This document shows positions 16,170-24,359 of a stretch of DNA of 64,000 bases, piece by piece. The stretch is from Foliimonas ilicis (GTDB lineage Bacteria; Pseudomonadota; Alphaproteobacteria; Rhizobiales; Rhizobiaceae). A program made the position numbers and the translations under genes. Where the stretch lies: positions 992,001 through 1,056,000 of the forward strand of contig NZ_JBDUUH010000001.1 in the NCBI RefSeq assembly GCF_039939195.1, written 5' to 3'. A model generated the notes under the pieces. The model had not been told where the DNA came from, made no database searches, and was given only the letters and a program-made list of their open reading frames with translations. Position 1 is the stretch's first letter, and each line of letters starts with the position of its first letter.

Positions 16170-17075
16170 ATGGGTCTCAATCCCAGCCGCGATGTTTTCA
16201 TCACTTGTGCCGTGACCGGGTCGGGCGACACGGCAGGCCGCTCCGACAAAGTCCCGGTCACGCCGCGTCAGATCGCCGATGCCTCGATCGAGGCCGCACG
16301 CGCCGGTGCCGCGATCGCGCATATCCATGTGCGAAACCCGGAAACCGGCAAAGGCTCGCGCGATGTCGCGCTCTATGAGGAGGTGATGAACCTCATCAAG
16401 CAATCCGGTGTCGATGTGATCATCAATTTCACCGCAGGCATGGGCGGCGACCTGACGCTCGGCAGCGTCGAGCAGCCGCTGCCGCTTTCCGCGAACGGAA
16501 CGGACATGGTTGGCGCGACCGAGCGGCTGGCGCATGTCGCCAAGCTGCTGCCGGAAATCTGCACGCTCGATTGCGGCACGATGAATTTCGGCGAGCAGGA
16601 TTATGTGATGACCAACACGCCGCCGATGCTGCGCGAGATGGCCAAGCAAATCCAGGCGCTGGGCGTGAAGCCTGAGGTCGAGATTTTCGACACTGGCCAT
16701 CTGCTGCTTGCAAAATGGCTTTATGGACAGGGTCTGCTTGACGATCCGGTGATGGTGCAGCTTTGCATGGGCATTCCATGGGGCGCGCCGGACGATATCG
16801 CGACGCTGACCGCGCTGACGGCCAACCTTCCTTCGGACTGGGTTTTCTCGGCCTTTTCGATTGGCCGCAACCAGCTTCCTTATACGGCGGTAGCGCTTGC
16901 CGCAGGCGGCAATATCCGCGTCGGTCTGGAAGACAATCTCTGGCTCGAAAAGGGCGTTTTCGCCACCAATGGCCAACTGGTCGAACGGGCGGTGAAGGTG
17001 GCTGAGAATATGGGCTCGCGCATCATGAGCCCTGACGAAGTTCGTGCGAAGCTGAAACTTCAGAAGCGTTGGTGA
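16170..17075 (+). CDS. beta-keto acid cleavage enzyme (dehydrocarnitine:acetyl-CoA)
   Basis: 301 residues, DUF849/BKACE TIM-barrel family. Metal ligands are visible as HIHVR (about residues 51-55) and the Glu in RVGLEDNLW near the end. Together with carnitine dehydrogenase next door, it should cleave 3-dehydrocarnitine with acetyl-CoA to give acetoacetyl-CoA and glycine betaine (the role of cdhC / bcoAB-type steps in other bacteria). Strong AGGAGGAG ribosome site 6 bp before the ATG. First gene of the operon divergent from the CdhR-like regulator. Confidence 0.88.
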   Translation: MGLNPSRDVFITCAVTGSGDTAGRSDKVPVTPRQIADASIEAARAGAAIAHIHVRNPETGKGSRDVALYEEVMNLIKQSGVDVIINFTAGMGGDLTLGSVEQPLPLSANGTDMVGATERLAHVAKLLPEICTLDCGTMNFGEQDYVMTNTPPMLREMAKQIQALGVKPEVEIFDTGHLLLAKWLYGQGLLDDPVMVQLCMGIPWGAPDDIATLTALTANLPSDWVFSAFSIGRNQLPYTAVALAAGGNIRVGLEDNLWLEKGVFATNGQLVERAVKVAENMGSRIMSPDEVRAKLKLQKRW

Positions 17076-17079
17076 GATC

Positions 17080-18087
17080 ATGACCATCACAAAAGCAGCA
17101 TGCATCGGCGGCGGCGTCATTGGCGCCGGATGGGTGGCGCGTCTGGTGCTGAACGGCATCGACGTTTCGATTTTCGATCCCGATCCCGAAGCCTCCCGCA
17201 AGGTTGGTGAGGTGATGGAGGGCGCTCGGCGCGCATATGAAAAGATGCTGCCGGACGGACTGCCTGCCGAGGGCAAGATTGCCTATGTGAAGACGATCGC
17301 AGAGGCGGTCGCGGGCGCCGATTTCATTCAGGAAAGCGTGCCGGAACGGCTCGACCTCAAGCACAAGGTGCTGGCCGAGATCGATGCTCATGCGCCGAAG
17401 GATGCGCTGATCGGCTCGTCCACTTCCGGCATCAAGCCGACGGATATGCAGCCTGCGCTGCGAAACCCGGAGCGATTTGTTGTCGGCCATCCTTACAATC
17501 CGGTCTATCTTCTGCCGCTGGTCGAAATCGTCGGTGGCGAGAAAACGACCAAGAAATTCATCGACAAGGCGCGCGAACTCTACGCTTCCATCGGCATGAA
17601 GCCGGTGGTCATTCGCAAGGAGATCGAAGCGTTTGTCGGCGACCGTCTGCTGGAGGCTGTCTGGCGCGAGGCGCTTTGGCTCATCAAGGACGACATTACG
17701 ACGGTCGAGGAACTCGACGATATCATGCGCTATTCGTTCGGCATTCGCTGGGCGCAGATGGGTATGTTCCAGGTCTATCGCATCGCTGGCGGCGAAGCAG
17801 GCATGCGTCATTTCATTGCGCAGTTCGGGCCATGCCTTTCCTGGCCGTGGACCAAGCTGATGGACGTGCCGGACCTCGACGAGGCGCTTACCAACAAGAT
17901 TGCCGACCAGTCCGACGAACAGGCCAAGGGGCTTTCAATCCGCGATCTGGAGAAAATCCGCGACGACAATCTCGTGGCGATCATGGCGGCACTCGGCCAG
18001 CAGCAGGACGGCAAGGGCTGGGGCGCGGGTGAGCTCTATAATGACTACACGGCAAAGCTCTCTGGGCTGGCGAAGAAAGAGGGCTGA
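17080..18087 (+). CDS. lcdH: L-carnitine 3-dehydrogenase
   Basis: 335 residues, 3-hydroxyacyl-CoA-dehydrogenase fold. The N-terminal Rossmann motif CIGGGVIGAGWVARLVLNG with FDPDPEA suggests NAD specificity, and SSTSGIKPTDMQ and GHPYNPVYLLPLVEIVGG are the active-site segments found in carnitine dehydrogenases. It oxidises L-carnitine to 3-dehydrocarnitine. It begins 4 bp after the cleavage enzyme. Some rhizobial versions are fused to a thioesterase; this one is not. The next gene in the same direction follows a palindromic repeat. Confidence 0.88.
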   Translation: MTITKAACIGGGVIGAGWVARLVLNGIDVSIFDPDPEASRKVGEVMEGARRAYEKMLPDGLPAEGKIAYVKTIAEAVAGADFIQESVPERLDLKHKVLAEIDAHAPKDALIGSSTSGIKPTDMQPALRNPERFVVGHPYNPVYLLPLVEIVGGEKTTKKFIDKARELYASIGMKPVVIRKEIEAFVGDRLLEAVWREALWLIKDDITTVEELDDIMRYSFGIRWAQMGMFQVYRIAGGEAGMRHFIAQFGPCLSWPWTKLMDVPDLDEALTNKIADQSDEQAKGLSIRDLEKIRDDNLVAIMAALGQQQDGKGWGAGELYNDYTAKLSGLAKKEG

Positions 18088-18098
18088 TTGGTGTTTGG

Positions 18099-18226
18099 GT
18101 GCGTCCCTCGCTGCGCTCGCACCTCAGGATGAGGGAAGTCGTGCATCGAACCCGCAACGCAGCGGGTTCGAGTAAAAAACCTCCTTCATCCTGAGGTGCG
18201 AGTGAAACGAGCCTCGAAGGACGCAC
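18099..18226. repeat. palindromic repeat element, type 2
   Basis: The ends GTGCGTCC (18099-18106) and GGACGCAC (18219-18226) are inverted, as are GCACCTCAGGATGAGG and CTTCATCCTGAGGTGC inside. The centre is a GAACCCGC-aacgca-GCGGGTTC hairpin. The whole spacer can fold on itself. It separates carnitine dehydrogenase from the acyl-CoA dehydrogenase gene. Such 'CTCAGGATGAGG' palindromes are common between rhizobial genes. Confidence 0.85.
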
Positions 18227-18248
18227 GACCAACCTTACAGGTGTAACC

Positions 18249-19412
18249 ATGGATTTCGGTTTGAACGAAGAACAGAGGCTGATCGTCGATACGACGCGGG
18301 CTTTTGTTGAAAACGAGCTTTATCCGTATGAGGCCGAGGTCGAGCGCACCGGGCATTTGCGGCTGGAACTCATCAAGGAGTTGCAGGCCAAGGCGATCGC
18401 TGCCGGGCTTTATGCCGCCAATATGCCGGAGGATGTCGGTGGTGCGGGGCTCGATACGGTCACGTGGCTGCTCTACGAAAAGGAGCTTGGCCGGGCAAAT
18501 TATGCGCTGCATTGGACTTGCGTCGCGCGGCCTTCGAACATCCTGCTGGCCGGGACGCCGGAACAGCGCGACAAATACCTTTTCCCCTGCATTCGCGGCG
18601 AGAAATGGGATTGCCTTGCGATGACAGAGCCGGGTGCAGGCTCCGACCTGCGCGGTATGAAGGCGACCGTCGTTCAGGACGGCGACGATTGGGTGCTGAA
18701 TGGTACCAAGCATTTCATCAGCCACGCCGATCTAGCCGATTTCGCCATCGTTTTCATGTCGTCGGGCGAAGAAGAAACGCCGCGCGGCAAAAAGAAGAAG
18801 ATCACGGCGTTCTTTGTCGATAAGGGTACGCCGGGCTTCACCGTTCGCGACGGCTATCGCAACGTTTCGCATCGCGGCTACACCAATTCGATCCTCGAAT
18901 TCGACGATTGCCGCCTGCCGAAGGAAGCTGTGCTTGGTGAGGCGCATAAGGGCTTCGAGGTCGCGAATTCATGGCTTGGCGCAACGCGGCTGCAAGTCGG
19001 CGCGACCTGTCTTGGGCGGGCCGAGCGCGCGCTTCAGCATGCGATTGAATATTCGGCGGATCGCCAGCAATTCGGTCAGCAGATCGGCAAGTTTCAGGGA
19101 GTGTCGTTCAAACTGGCCGATATGGCGACCGAATTGAAGGCTGCCGATTTGATGGTTTTCGAGGCTGGCTGGAAATACGATCAGGGCACCGTTACCGAGC
19201 AGGATATGGCGATGGCGAAGCTCAAGGCGACTGAGATGCTGGCATTCGTCGCCGACGAAGCAATCCAGATTCACGGCGGCATGGGACTGATGGAAGATCT
19301 GCCGCTGGAGCGTATCTGGCGCGACGCGCGCGTCGAGCGCATCTGGGAAGGCACGTCGGAAATTCAGCGCCACATCATCTCGCGCTCGCTGCTTCGGGCG
19401 GTGGGGGGATGA
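18249..19412 (+). CDS. acyl-CoA dehydrogenase, CaiA-like
   Basis: 387 residues, three-domain acyl-CoA dehydrogenase with FAD. AMTEPGAGSDLRGMKAT (flavin/substrate loop), QQFGQQIGKFQ, IHGGMGL and RIWEGTSEIQRHII (catalytic Glu region) are in their usual places. Located between carnitine dehydrogenase and CaiD-like genes, it probably oxidises gamma-butyrobetainyl-CoA to crotonobetainyl-CoA. Electrons would go to ETF; no etfAB genes are in the window. The RBS before the ATG is weak (AGGTG). Confidence 0.85.
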   Translation: MDFGLNEEQRLIVDTTRAFVENELYPYEAEVERTGHLRLELIKELQAKAIAAGLYAANMPEDVGGAGLDTVTWLLYEKELGRANYALHWTCVARPSNILLAGTPEQRDKYLFPCIRGEKWDCLAMTEPGAGSDLRGMKATVVQDGDDWVLNGTKHFISHADLADFAIVFMSSGEEETPRGKKKKITAFFVDKGTPGFTVRDGYRNVSHRGYTNSILEFDDCRLPKEAVLGEAHKGFEVANSWLGATRLQVGATCLGRAERALQHAIEYSADRQQFGQQIGKFQGVSFKLADMATELKAADLMVFEAGWKYDQGTVTEQDMAMAKLKATEMLAFVADEAIQIHGGMGLMEDLPLERIWRDARVERIWEGTSEIQRHIISRSLLRAVGG

Positions 19413-19429
19413 TGGCAACGCCGATCTTT

Positions 19430-19567
19430 CCTTCTCCCCTTGTGGGAGAAGGTGGCCGAGCGGAGCGAGGTCGGATGAGGGGTGTTCCAGTCTTGGGCTC
19501 CGTCCAACACCCCTCATCCGTCTTGGCGCTAACGCGCCAATCCACCTTCTCCCGCAAGGGGAGAAGG
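19430..19567. repeat. palindromic repeat element, type 3
   Basis: Left arm CCTTCTCCCCTTGTGGGAGA (from 19430) is inverted relative to the right arm ending near 19567 (TCTCCCGCAAGGGGAGAAGG). An inner pair, CGGATGAGGGGTGTT and AACACCCCTCATCCG, extends the symmetry, with GGCGCTAACGCGCC as a small hairpin. It fills the gap between acyl-CoA dehydrogenase and the acyl-CoA synthetase. Confidence 0.85.
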
Positions 19568-19581
19568 GAAGGAGCGCGCAC

Positions 19582-21705
19582 ATGACCCGCCTTGAACGCC
19601 TTTTACGTCCTAAGTCGATTGCGATTGTCGGCGGAGGCTCGTTCGCGCCGAACGTCGTCAAGCAATCACTGAAAATGGGGTTTTCCGGCGCCGTTTGGCC
19701 GGTTCATCCAACCAAAGACACAGTCGCGGGCGTAAAGGCTTATCGCTCGATCGCCGATTTGCCGGGCGCGCCGGATGCCGTGTTTATAGGCGTCAATCGT
19801 TTTGCAACCGTCGACATCGTGCGCGAGCTTGCCGAACGTGGCGCGGGCGGGGCTATCTGCTTTGCCGCGGGTTTTCTTGAAGCCGGAAATGATGACGCAG
19901 ACGGCGAACGGCTGCAGCGCGAACTGGTTGAAGCGGCAGGCGCAATGCCGATCATTGGGCCGAATTGCTATGGCCTGATAAATTATGCCGATGGCGCGCT
20001 GCTTTGGCCGGATCAGCATGGCGGGCAGCGGCTGGAGGCTGGCGCGCGGGGCGTTGGCATCATCACGCAATCGTCCAACATTGCCTGCAATCTGACCATG
20101 CAGAAGCGCGGACTGCCTATCGCTTTTCTGATGACGGCAGGCAATCAGGCGCAGACCGGCCTTTCCGAAATGGCGCTTGGCCTGATCGAGGATGAGCGCG
20201 TCTCGGCGCTCGGTCTGCATATCGAAGGTTTCGACAGTGTCGAAGGGTTCGAGCGGTTGGCCGCGCGGGCGCGGGAGCTGAAAAAGCCGATCATTGCGAT
20301 GAAAGTCGGCCGCTCGGAGCAGGCGCGCGCTGCGACCATATCGCATACGGCCTCATTGGCGGGTTCCGACGCGGCGTCTGACGCTTTCCTCAAGAGGCTC
20401 GGCATTGCGCGCGTCAATTCTATCCAGTCTTTTCTGGAGACGCTGAAGCTGCTGCATGCTGTCGGGCCGTTGCGTGGGCGTCGGCTTTCGTCGATGAGTT
20501 GTTCGGGCGGTGAGGCCTCCGTGATGGCTGACACGGCTGAAGGCCGCAGCATTAGCTTTCCGGCGTTGGTTGAGGCGCATCGCGCACGGGTGAAATCGAC
20601 GCTTGGACCGCTGGTCGCGGTCGCGAATCCGCTCGACTACCACACCTTCATCTGGAACAACCAGCCCGCCATGACCGAGACGTTCACGGCCATGGTGTCG
20701 GGTGGTTTCGATCTCAACATGCTGGTGCTGGATTTTCCGCGCAACGACCGTTGCTCGGACGAGGATTGGTGGCCGACCGTCAATGCGTTCGAAAGCGCGT
20801 TGAAAACGAATGGTGCGATCGGCGCGATTGTCGGGTCGATGGGCGAGAATATCCCAGAAGAACACGCGGAGGCATTGCTTCGGCGCGGCATCGTGCCGTT
20901 GCAGGGCATCGAGGAAGCGTTCGATGCGGCGGAGGCGGCGTCGTTTATTGGGGAAGCATGGTCTCGGCCGGTAACACCCCCACTCCGATTTGCTTCGCAA
21001 ATCACCTCTCCCCCTGAAAAGGGGAGAGGAAAGGCGGTGCATTTTCCAAGCGGATGCAAGGTGGAAAGGGGGCGATCCACCGTTTCCGAATCCACCGCCA
21101 AATCCCTGCTGCGCGACGCGGGCTTGCCGGTGCCTTCCGGCATGGAAATATCTTCCGTCGAAGAAGCCGCGCGTGCCGCAAGAACGCTCGGTTTCCCCGT
21201 CGTGCTCAAGGCGCTCGGCATGCCGCATAAGAGCGAGCACAACGCTGTGCAGCTCAATCTGCGCAACGAGGCTGAAGTGCTCTCGGCAGCGAACGATCTG
21301 ATCGGTCTTGGCTCCGCGCTCTATGTCGAGCGCATGGTGCAGGGTGGTGTCGCGGAGCTGATTGTAGGCATCACTGCCGATCCGTTTTTCGGTCCAGTTA
21401 TGACAATTGGCACCGGCGGCGTACTTGTGGAGCTGCTAAAAGATAGCGCGACGATCCTGCTGCCGACCTCTAAAGACGAGATCGAGGCGGCGTTGCGCGG
21501 GCTCAAAATGTTTCCGCTGCTCGACGGTTATCGCGGACGGCCAAAAGCCGATGTCGCTTCCGCGATTGAGGCGATTGCGGGCATCGCGGAATTTGCCGTT
21601 TCACGCGGCGATATAATCGAGCTCGACATCAACCCATTGATCGTATGTGCAACCGGGCAGGGTGCCCACATCGCGGATGCGCTGCTCGTCATCGAGGAGA
21701 AGTAA
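19582..21705 (+). CDS. NDP-forming acyl-CoA synthetase (acetate-CoA ligase family)
   Basis: 707 residues. Order: CoA-binding Rossmann domain (RPKSIAIVGGGSFAPNVVKQ, residues 9-28), succinyl-CoA-ligase-like domains, then an ATP-grasp domain from about residue 505 (STAKSLLRDAGLPVPSG). It makes acyl-CoA thioesters with ATP, giving ADP plus phosphate. In this operon the natural substrate would be gamma-butyrobetaine, crotonobetaine or carnitine, a job done by AMP-forming CaiC in enterobacteria; this is inference from context. The inter-domain linker contains about 22 residues encoded by a palindromic repeat (20973-21036), in frame. The gene ends directly at the next start codon. Confidence 0.85.
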   Translation: MTRLERLLRPKSIAIVGGGSFAPNVVKQSLKMGFSGAVWPVHPTKDTVAGVKAYRSIADLPGAPDAVFIGVNRFATVDIVRELAERGAGGAICFAAGFLEAGNDDADGERLQRELVEAAGAMPIIGPNCYGLINYADGALLWPDQHGGQRLEAGARGVGIITQSSNIACNLTMQKRGLPIAFLMTAGNQAQTGLSEMALGLIEDERVSALGLHIEGFDSVEGFERLAARARELKKPIIAMKVGRSEQARAATISHTASLAGSDAASDAFLKRLGIARVNSIQSFLETLKLLHAVGPLRGRRLSSMSCSGGEASVMADTAEGRSISFPALVEAHRARVKSTLGPLVAVANPLDYHTFIWNNQPAMTETFTAMVSGGFDLNMLVLDFPRNDRCSDEDWWPTVNAFESALKTNGAIGAIVGSMGENIPEEHAEALLRRGIVPLQGIEEAFDAAEAASFIGEAWSRPVTPPLRFASQITSPPEKGRGKAVHFPSGCKVERGRSTVSESTAKSLLRDAGLPVPSGMEISSVEEAARAARTLGFPVVLKALGMPHKSEHNAVQLNLRNEAEVLSAANDLIGLGSALYVERMVQGGVAELIVGITADPFFGPVMTIGTGGVLVELLKDSATILLPTSKDEIEAALRGLKMFPLLDGYRGRPKADVASAIEAIAGIAEFAVSRGDIIELDINPLIVCATGQGAHIADALLVIEEK
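20973..21036. repeat. half palindromic element inside a coding sequence
   Basis: AACACCCCCACTCCGATTTG... through CTCTCCCCCTGAAAAGGGGAGAGG parallels the right half of the type 3 element at 19430-19567 (AACACCCCTCATCCG..., TCTCCCGCAAGGGGAGA). Inner hairpins are ATTTGC-TTC-GCAAAT and CCTCTCCCC-tgaaaa-GGGGAGAGG. It is read through in frame as VTPPLRFASQITSPPEKGRG within the synthetase linker. Confidence 0.75.
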
Positions 21706-22488
21706 ATGTCTGACATCGTCAAAACACGCCGCGAGGGTGCCGTCTTCGAAATCACGCTCGACCGCCCAAAGGCCAATGCGATCGACCTGAAAACGTCGCG
21801 GCTGCTTGGCGAGACCTTTCAGGCATTCCGCGACGATGATGCGTTGCGCGTGGCGATCGTAAAAACGGCTGGCGACAAGTTTTTTTCTGCTGGGTGGGAT
21901 TTGAAGGCGGCTGCCGATGGCGATGCTGTGGACGGCGATTACGGCGTCGGCGGCTTTGCGGGCTTGCAGGAACTGCGTGATATGAACAAGCCGGTTATCG
22001 CCTGCGTCAACGGCATGGCGGTGGGCGGCGGCTTCGAATTGGCGCTTTCCTGCGATCTTATCTACGCTTCCGACCATTCGTCCTTCGCGCTGCCGGAAAT
22101 CAAGGCCGGAACGCTGGCAGATGCTGCGACGATCAAGCTGCCGAAGCGCATTCCCTATCATGTCGCGATGGACATGCTTTTGACCGGTCGTTGGATGGAC
22201 GTTGCGGAGGCGCATCGCTGGGGGCTGGTGAACGAGGTTCTCCCGGCAGACAAGCTCGATGAACGCGTGTGGGAAATCGCGGGACGTCTGGCCGATGGCC
22301 CGCCGCTGGTCTTTGCTGCGATCAAGGAAGTGGCGCGCCGCGCCGAAGCGATGGAGTTTCAGGATGCGATGAACTGGATCACCAAGCGCAAGTTCCGCAC
22401 GGTGGACGAACTCTATGCTTCGGAGGATAATATGGAAGGCTTCAAGGCTTTCGCCGAGAAGCGCGATCCGGTGTGGAAGGGACGCTGA
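21706..22488 (+). CDS. caiD: carnitinyl-CoA dehydratase / crotonobetainyl-CoA hydratase
   Basis: 260 residues, crotonase fold. ITLDRPKANAIDLKTS, FFSAGWDLKAAA, the oxyanion-hole strand NGMAVGGGFELALSCD and the C-terminus FAEKRDPVWKGR are very close to E. coli CaiD as I remember it, more so than to general enoyl-CoA hydratases. It should hydrate crotonobetainyl-CoA to L-carnitinyl-CoA. Its ATG follows the synthetase TAA directly, with GAGGAGA as ribosome site in the upstream gene. This is the best anchor for assigning the operon to quaternary-amine metabolism. Confidence 0.88.
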   Translation: MSDIVKTRREGAVFEITLDRPKANAIDLKTSRLLGETFQAFRDDDALRVAIVKTAGDKFFSAGWDLKAAADGDAVDGDYGVGGFAGLQELRDMNKPVIACVNGMAVGGGFELALSCDLIYASDHSSFALPEIKAGTLADAATIKLPKRIPYHVAMDMLLTGRWMDVAEAHRWGLVNEVLPADKLDERVWEIAGRLADGPPLVFAAIKEVARRAEAMEFQDAMNWITKRKFRTVDELYASEDNMEGFKAFAEKRDPVWKGR

Positions 22489-22497
22489 GCGTCTGAA

Positions 22498-23439
22498 ATG
22501 ACCGATTATCGTAAACTGATAGATGCCGAGACATGGGCCTTCATAGACAGGACCAACTCGTTCTATGCGCCCGATACGATAGATGAAACGATCGAGGACC
22601 AGCGCCGGGTCTATGATCGCATGTGCGAAGCCTTCTTTGCTGGCTACCCGGAGAATGTGAGCGCTGAAACGACCTTTGTCGATGCGGGCAATCACCAGAT
22701 TCCGATCCGGATATACCGCAAGGAAGAAGCAAACCCGGCGGCGATGGTGCTCTATTTTCATGGCGGCGGCTTCGTGCTCGGCGGGCTGGATAGCCATGAC
22801 GACATCTGCGCGGAAATCTGCTCGCGAACCGGCTATGAGGTCGTTTCCGTCGATTACCGGCTGGCGCCGGAGCATGTGCATCCAGCCGCGTTCGACGATG
22901 CGATGGCCGCCTATGAATGGGCAATGAAACGCTATGCGTGCAACATAGTGCTGAGCGGCGACAGTGCGGGCGGCAATCTTGCTGCGGCCGTCGCTCACGC
23001 ATCGCGCGGTCACGCAAAACGGCCCGCAGGACAGGTTCTGATCTATCCCGGACTTGGCGGTGATCACAGCAAGGGTTCTTATGTGAACCACGCAGAAGCG
23101 CCGATGCTTACGGTTCGCGACATAGATTTCGCGATGAAAATGCGCGCGGGAGGTACAAAAATCACCGGCGACATAACTTATGCGCCGCTGGCCGACGCGA
23201 ATTTCTCGAATTTGCCGCCCACCGTCATCATAACCGCAGAATGTGATCCGCTATCGTCTGATGGCGAGGCCTATTGCAGCCACGTTGCGAATGCCGGTGG
23301 CCGCGCATTCTGGCATGAGGAACGTGGCCTCGTTCACGGCTATCTGCGGGCGCGCCACAGCGTTTCGCGCGCACGCTCCAGTTTCACACGCATAGTCGAT
23401 GCGCTGGAAGCGCTCGGCAAAAACGAGTGGCCTTACTGA
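22498..23439 (+). CDS. alpha/beta hydrolase, HSL (family IV) type
   Basis: 313 residues. YFHGGGFVLGG is the oxyanion-hole motif, GDSAGGN (about residues 160-166) holds the nucleophile Ser, and the Asp and His appear in AECDPLSSD and LVHGYL. It is a cytoplasmic esterase-like enzyme. As last gene of the carnitine operon it may release carnitine from carnitinyl-CoA or hydrolyse acylcarnitines (compare HocS in Pseudomonas); both are inferences. It starts 9 bp after caiD and converges on the phosphodiesterase gene with a 12-bp gap. Confidence 0.85.
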   Translation: MTDYRKLIDAETWAFIDRTNSFYAPDTIDETIEDQRRVYDRMCEAFFAGYPENVSAETTFVDAGNHQIPIRIYRKEEANPAAMVLYFHGGGFVLGGLDSHDDICAEICSRTGYEVVSVDYRLAPEHVHPAAFDDAMAAYEWAMKRYACNIVLSGDSAGGNLAAAVAHASRGHAKRPAGQVLIYPGLGGDHSKGSYVNHAEAPMLTVRDIDFAMKMRAGGTKITGDITYAPLADANFSNLPPTVIITAECDPLSSDGEAYCSHVANAGGRAFWHEERGLVHGYLRARHSVSRARSSFTRIVDALEALGKNEWPY

Positions 23440-23451
23440 GTTTCGAAACCT

Positions 23452-24294
23452 CTATCGGCTCAGGAACGATTTGGCTTTCATCGTCGCAGGGATTTTCACG
23501 CCCAGACGCGTGAGAATGCTCGGCGCGAGCTGTAACTGGTCGAGCAGCGTATCGGTTTTCGGGCCTTTGCCCTTGCCGAAATAATAGAGCGCGAAATCCT
23601 GCATCTCGTCGTCATGGCCGCCATGATGGCCGCGGTCGGTCTGGCCATGGTCGGCGGTGACGATGACCTCGTAACCGTCCGCCAGCCATTTCGGCAGGAA
23701 GGCGGCGAGTTGCGCGTCGATCGAGAAAAGTGCGTGGTCCATCTCGCCGCAATCATGGCCGAAGCGATGGCCCATCGAATCCAGCGTGCAAGTGTGCAGG
23801 ATGCCGTAGTCGATGCCGTGGCGGCGCGTCAGCATGGTCAGTGTCGCGAACAGATCGACGTCGCTCGGCGTCGTCTGGTTGATGAGATTGTAGCCGGTCA
23901 TGGTGTGGAAGCGGCCATGCGTGATCGGGCCGCCGGGGTTGTCATATTCCATGTCTTCCACCAGATCGAACGGATAGCGGTGGAAGAATTCCGACCAGTA
24001 GGAATGGGTGACGGCGCCCGTCTTGCCGCCCGCTTTCGACACTTCGGAAAAGATGTCCGGTTGAGAAACGCGGGCGCGAATGTCGTTGGATAGAACGCCA
24101 TGCACCTGCGGGGATACGCCGGTGTGGATCGAGGCGTAGCAGCAGGCGGAGGTCGATGGAAGTACCGAGCGCATGCGCCACATCTGCGCATCGCCGGATT
24201 GCACCCAGCCTTCGAGATTTCCCATGAATTTGCGCCAGTTGCGCCACGGAAGACCGTCGAGAATGATGAGCAGGAGTTTGGTTTTGAGAGCCAT
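23452..24294 (-). CDS. alkaline-phosphatase-superfamily phosphodiesterase
   Basis: 280 residues from ATG 24294 (MALKTKLLLIILDGLPW); longer in-frame starts were rejected as they run into the upstream gene's end. It belongs to the type I phosphodiesterase/nucleotide pyrophosphatase group: first metal Asp in ILDGLP, nucleophile region LPSTSACCYASIHTG, and metal ligands in DSMGHRFGHD and TADHGQTDRGHHGG. No signal peptide is seen, so it probably acts in the cytoplasm. As the distal gene of the ABC-importer operon it may process the imported compound, for example a phosphodiester such as a glycerophospho-base; this is speculative. Confidence 0.8.
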   Translation of the reverse strand: MALKTKLLLIILDGLPWRNWRKFMGNLEGWVQSGDAQMWRMRSVLPSTSACCYASIHTGVSPQVHGVLSNDIRARVSQPDIFSEVSKAGGKTGAVTHSYWSEFFHRYPFDLVEDMEYDNPGGPITHGRFHTMTGYNLINQTTPSDVDLFATLTMLTRRHGIDYGILHTCTLDSMGHRFGHDCGEMDHALFSIDAQLAAFLPKWLADGYEVIVTADHGQTDRGHHGGHDDEMQDFALYYFGKGKGPKTDTLLDQLQLAPSILTRLGVKIPATMKAKSFLSR

Positions 24295-24359
24295 GATCGT
24301 TCCGGTAGTTAAAAAAGCGACCCGACCGCTGGTGCGACCGGGTCCGTCGATTTTCAACC

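Noticed and set aside
14946..17276. 776-codon open frame on the minus strand
   Set aside because: It overlaps the AraC-type regulator in another frame and runs antisense through the carnitine genes; it has no family motifs and a long low-complexity Arg/His pattern.
19582..21705. Repeat insertion inactivating the synthetase gene
   Set aside because: The inserted block keeps the frame, adds no stop and falls in the inter-domain linker, so the gene is kept as functional.
21601..23091. 496-codon minus-strand frame
   Set aside because: Antisense to caiD and part of the hydrolase gene; no recognisable domains.
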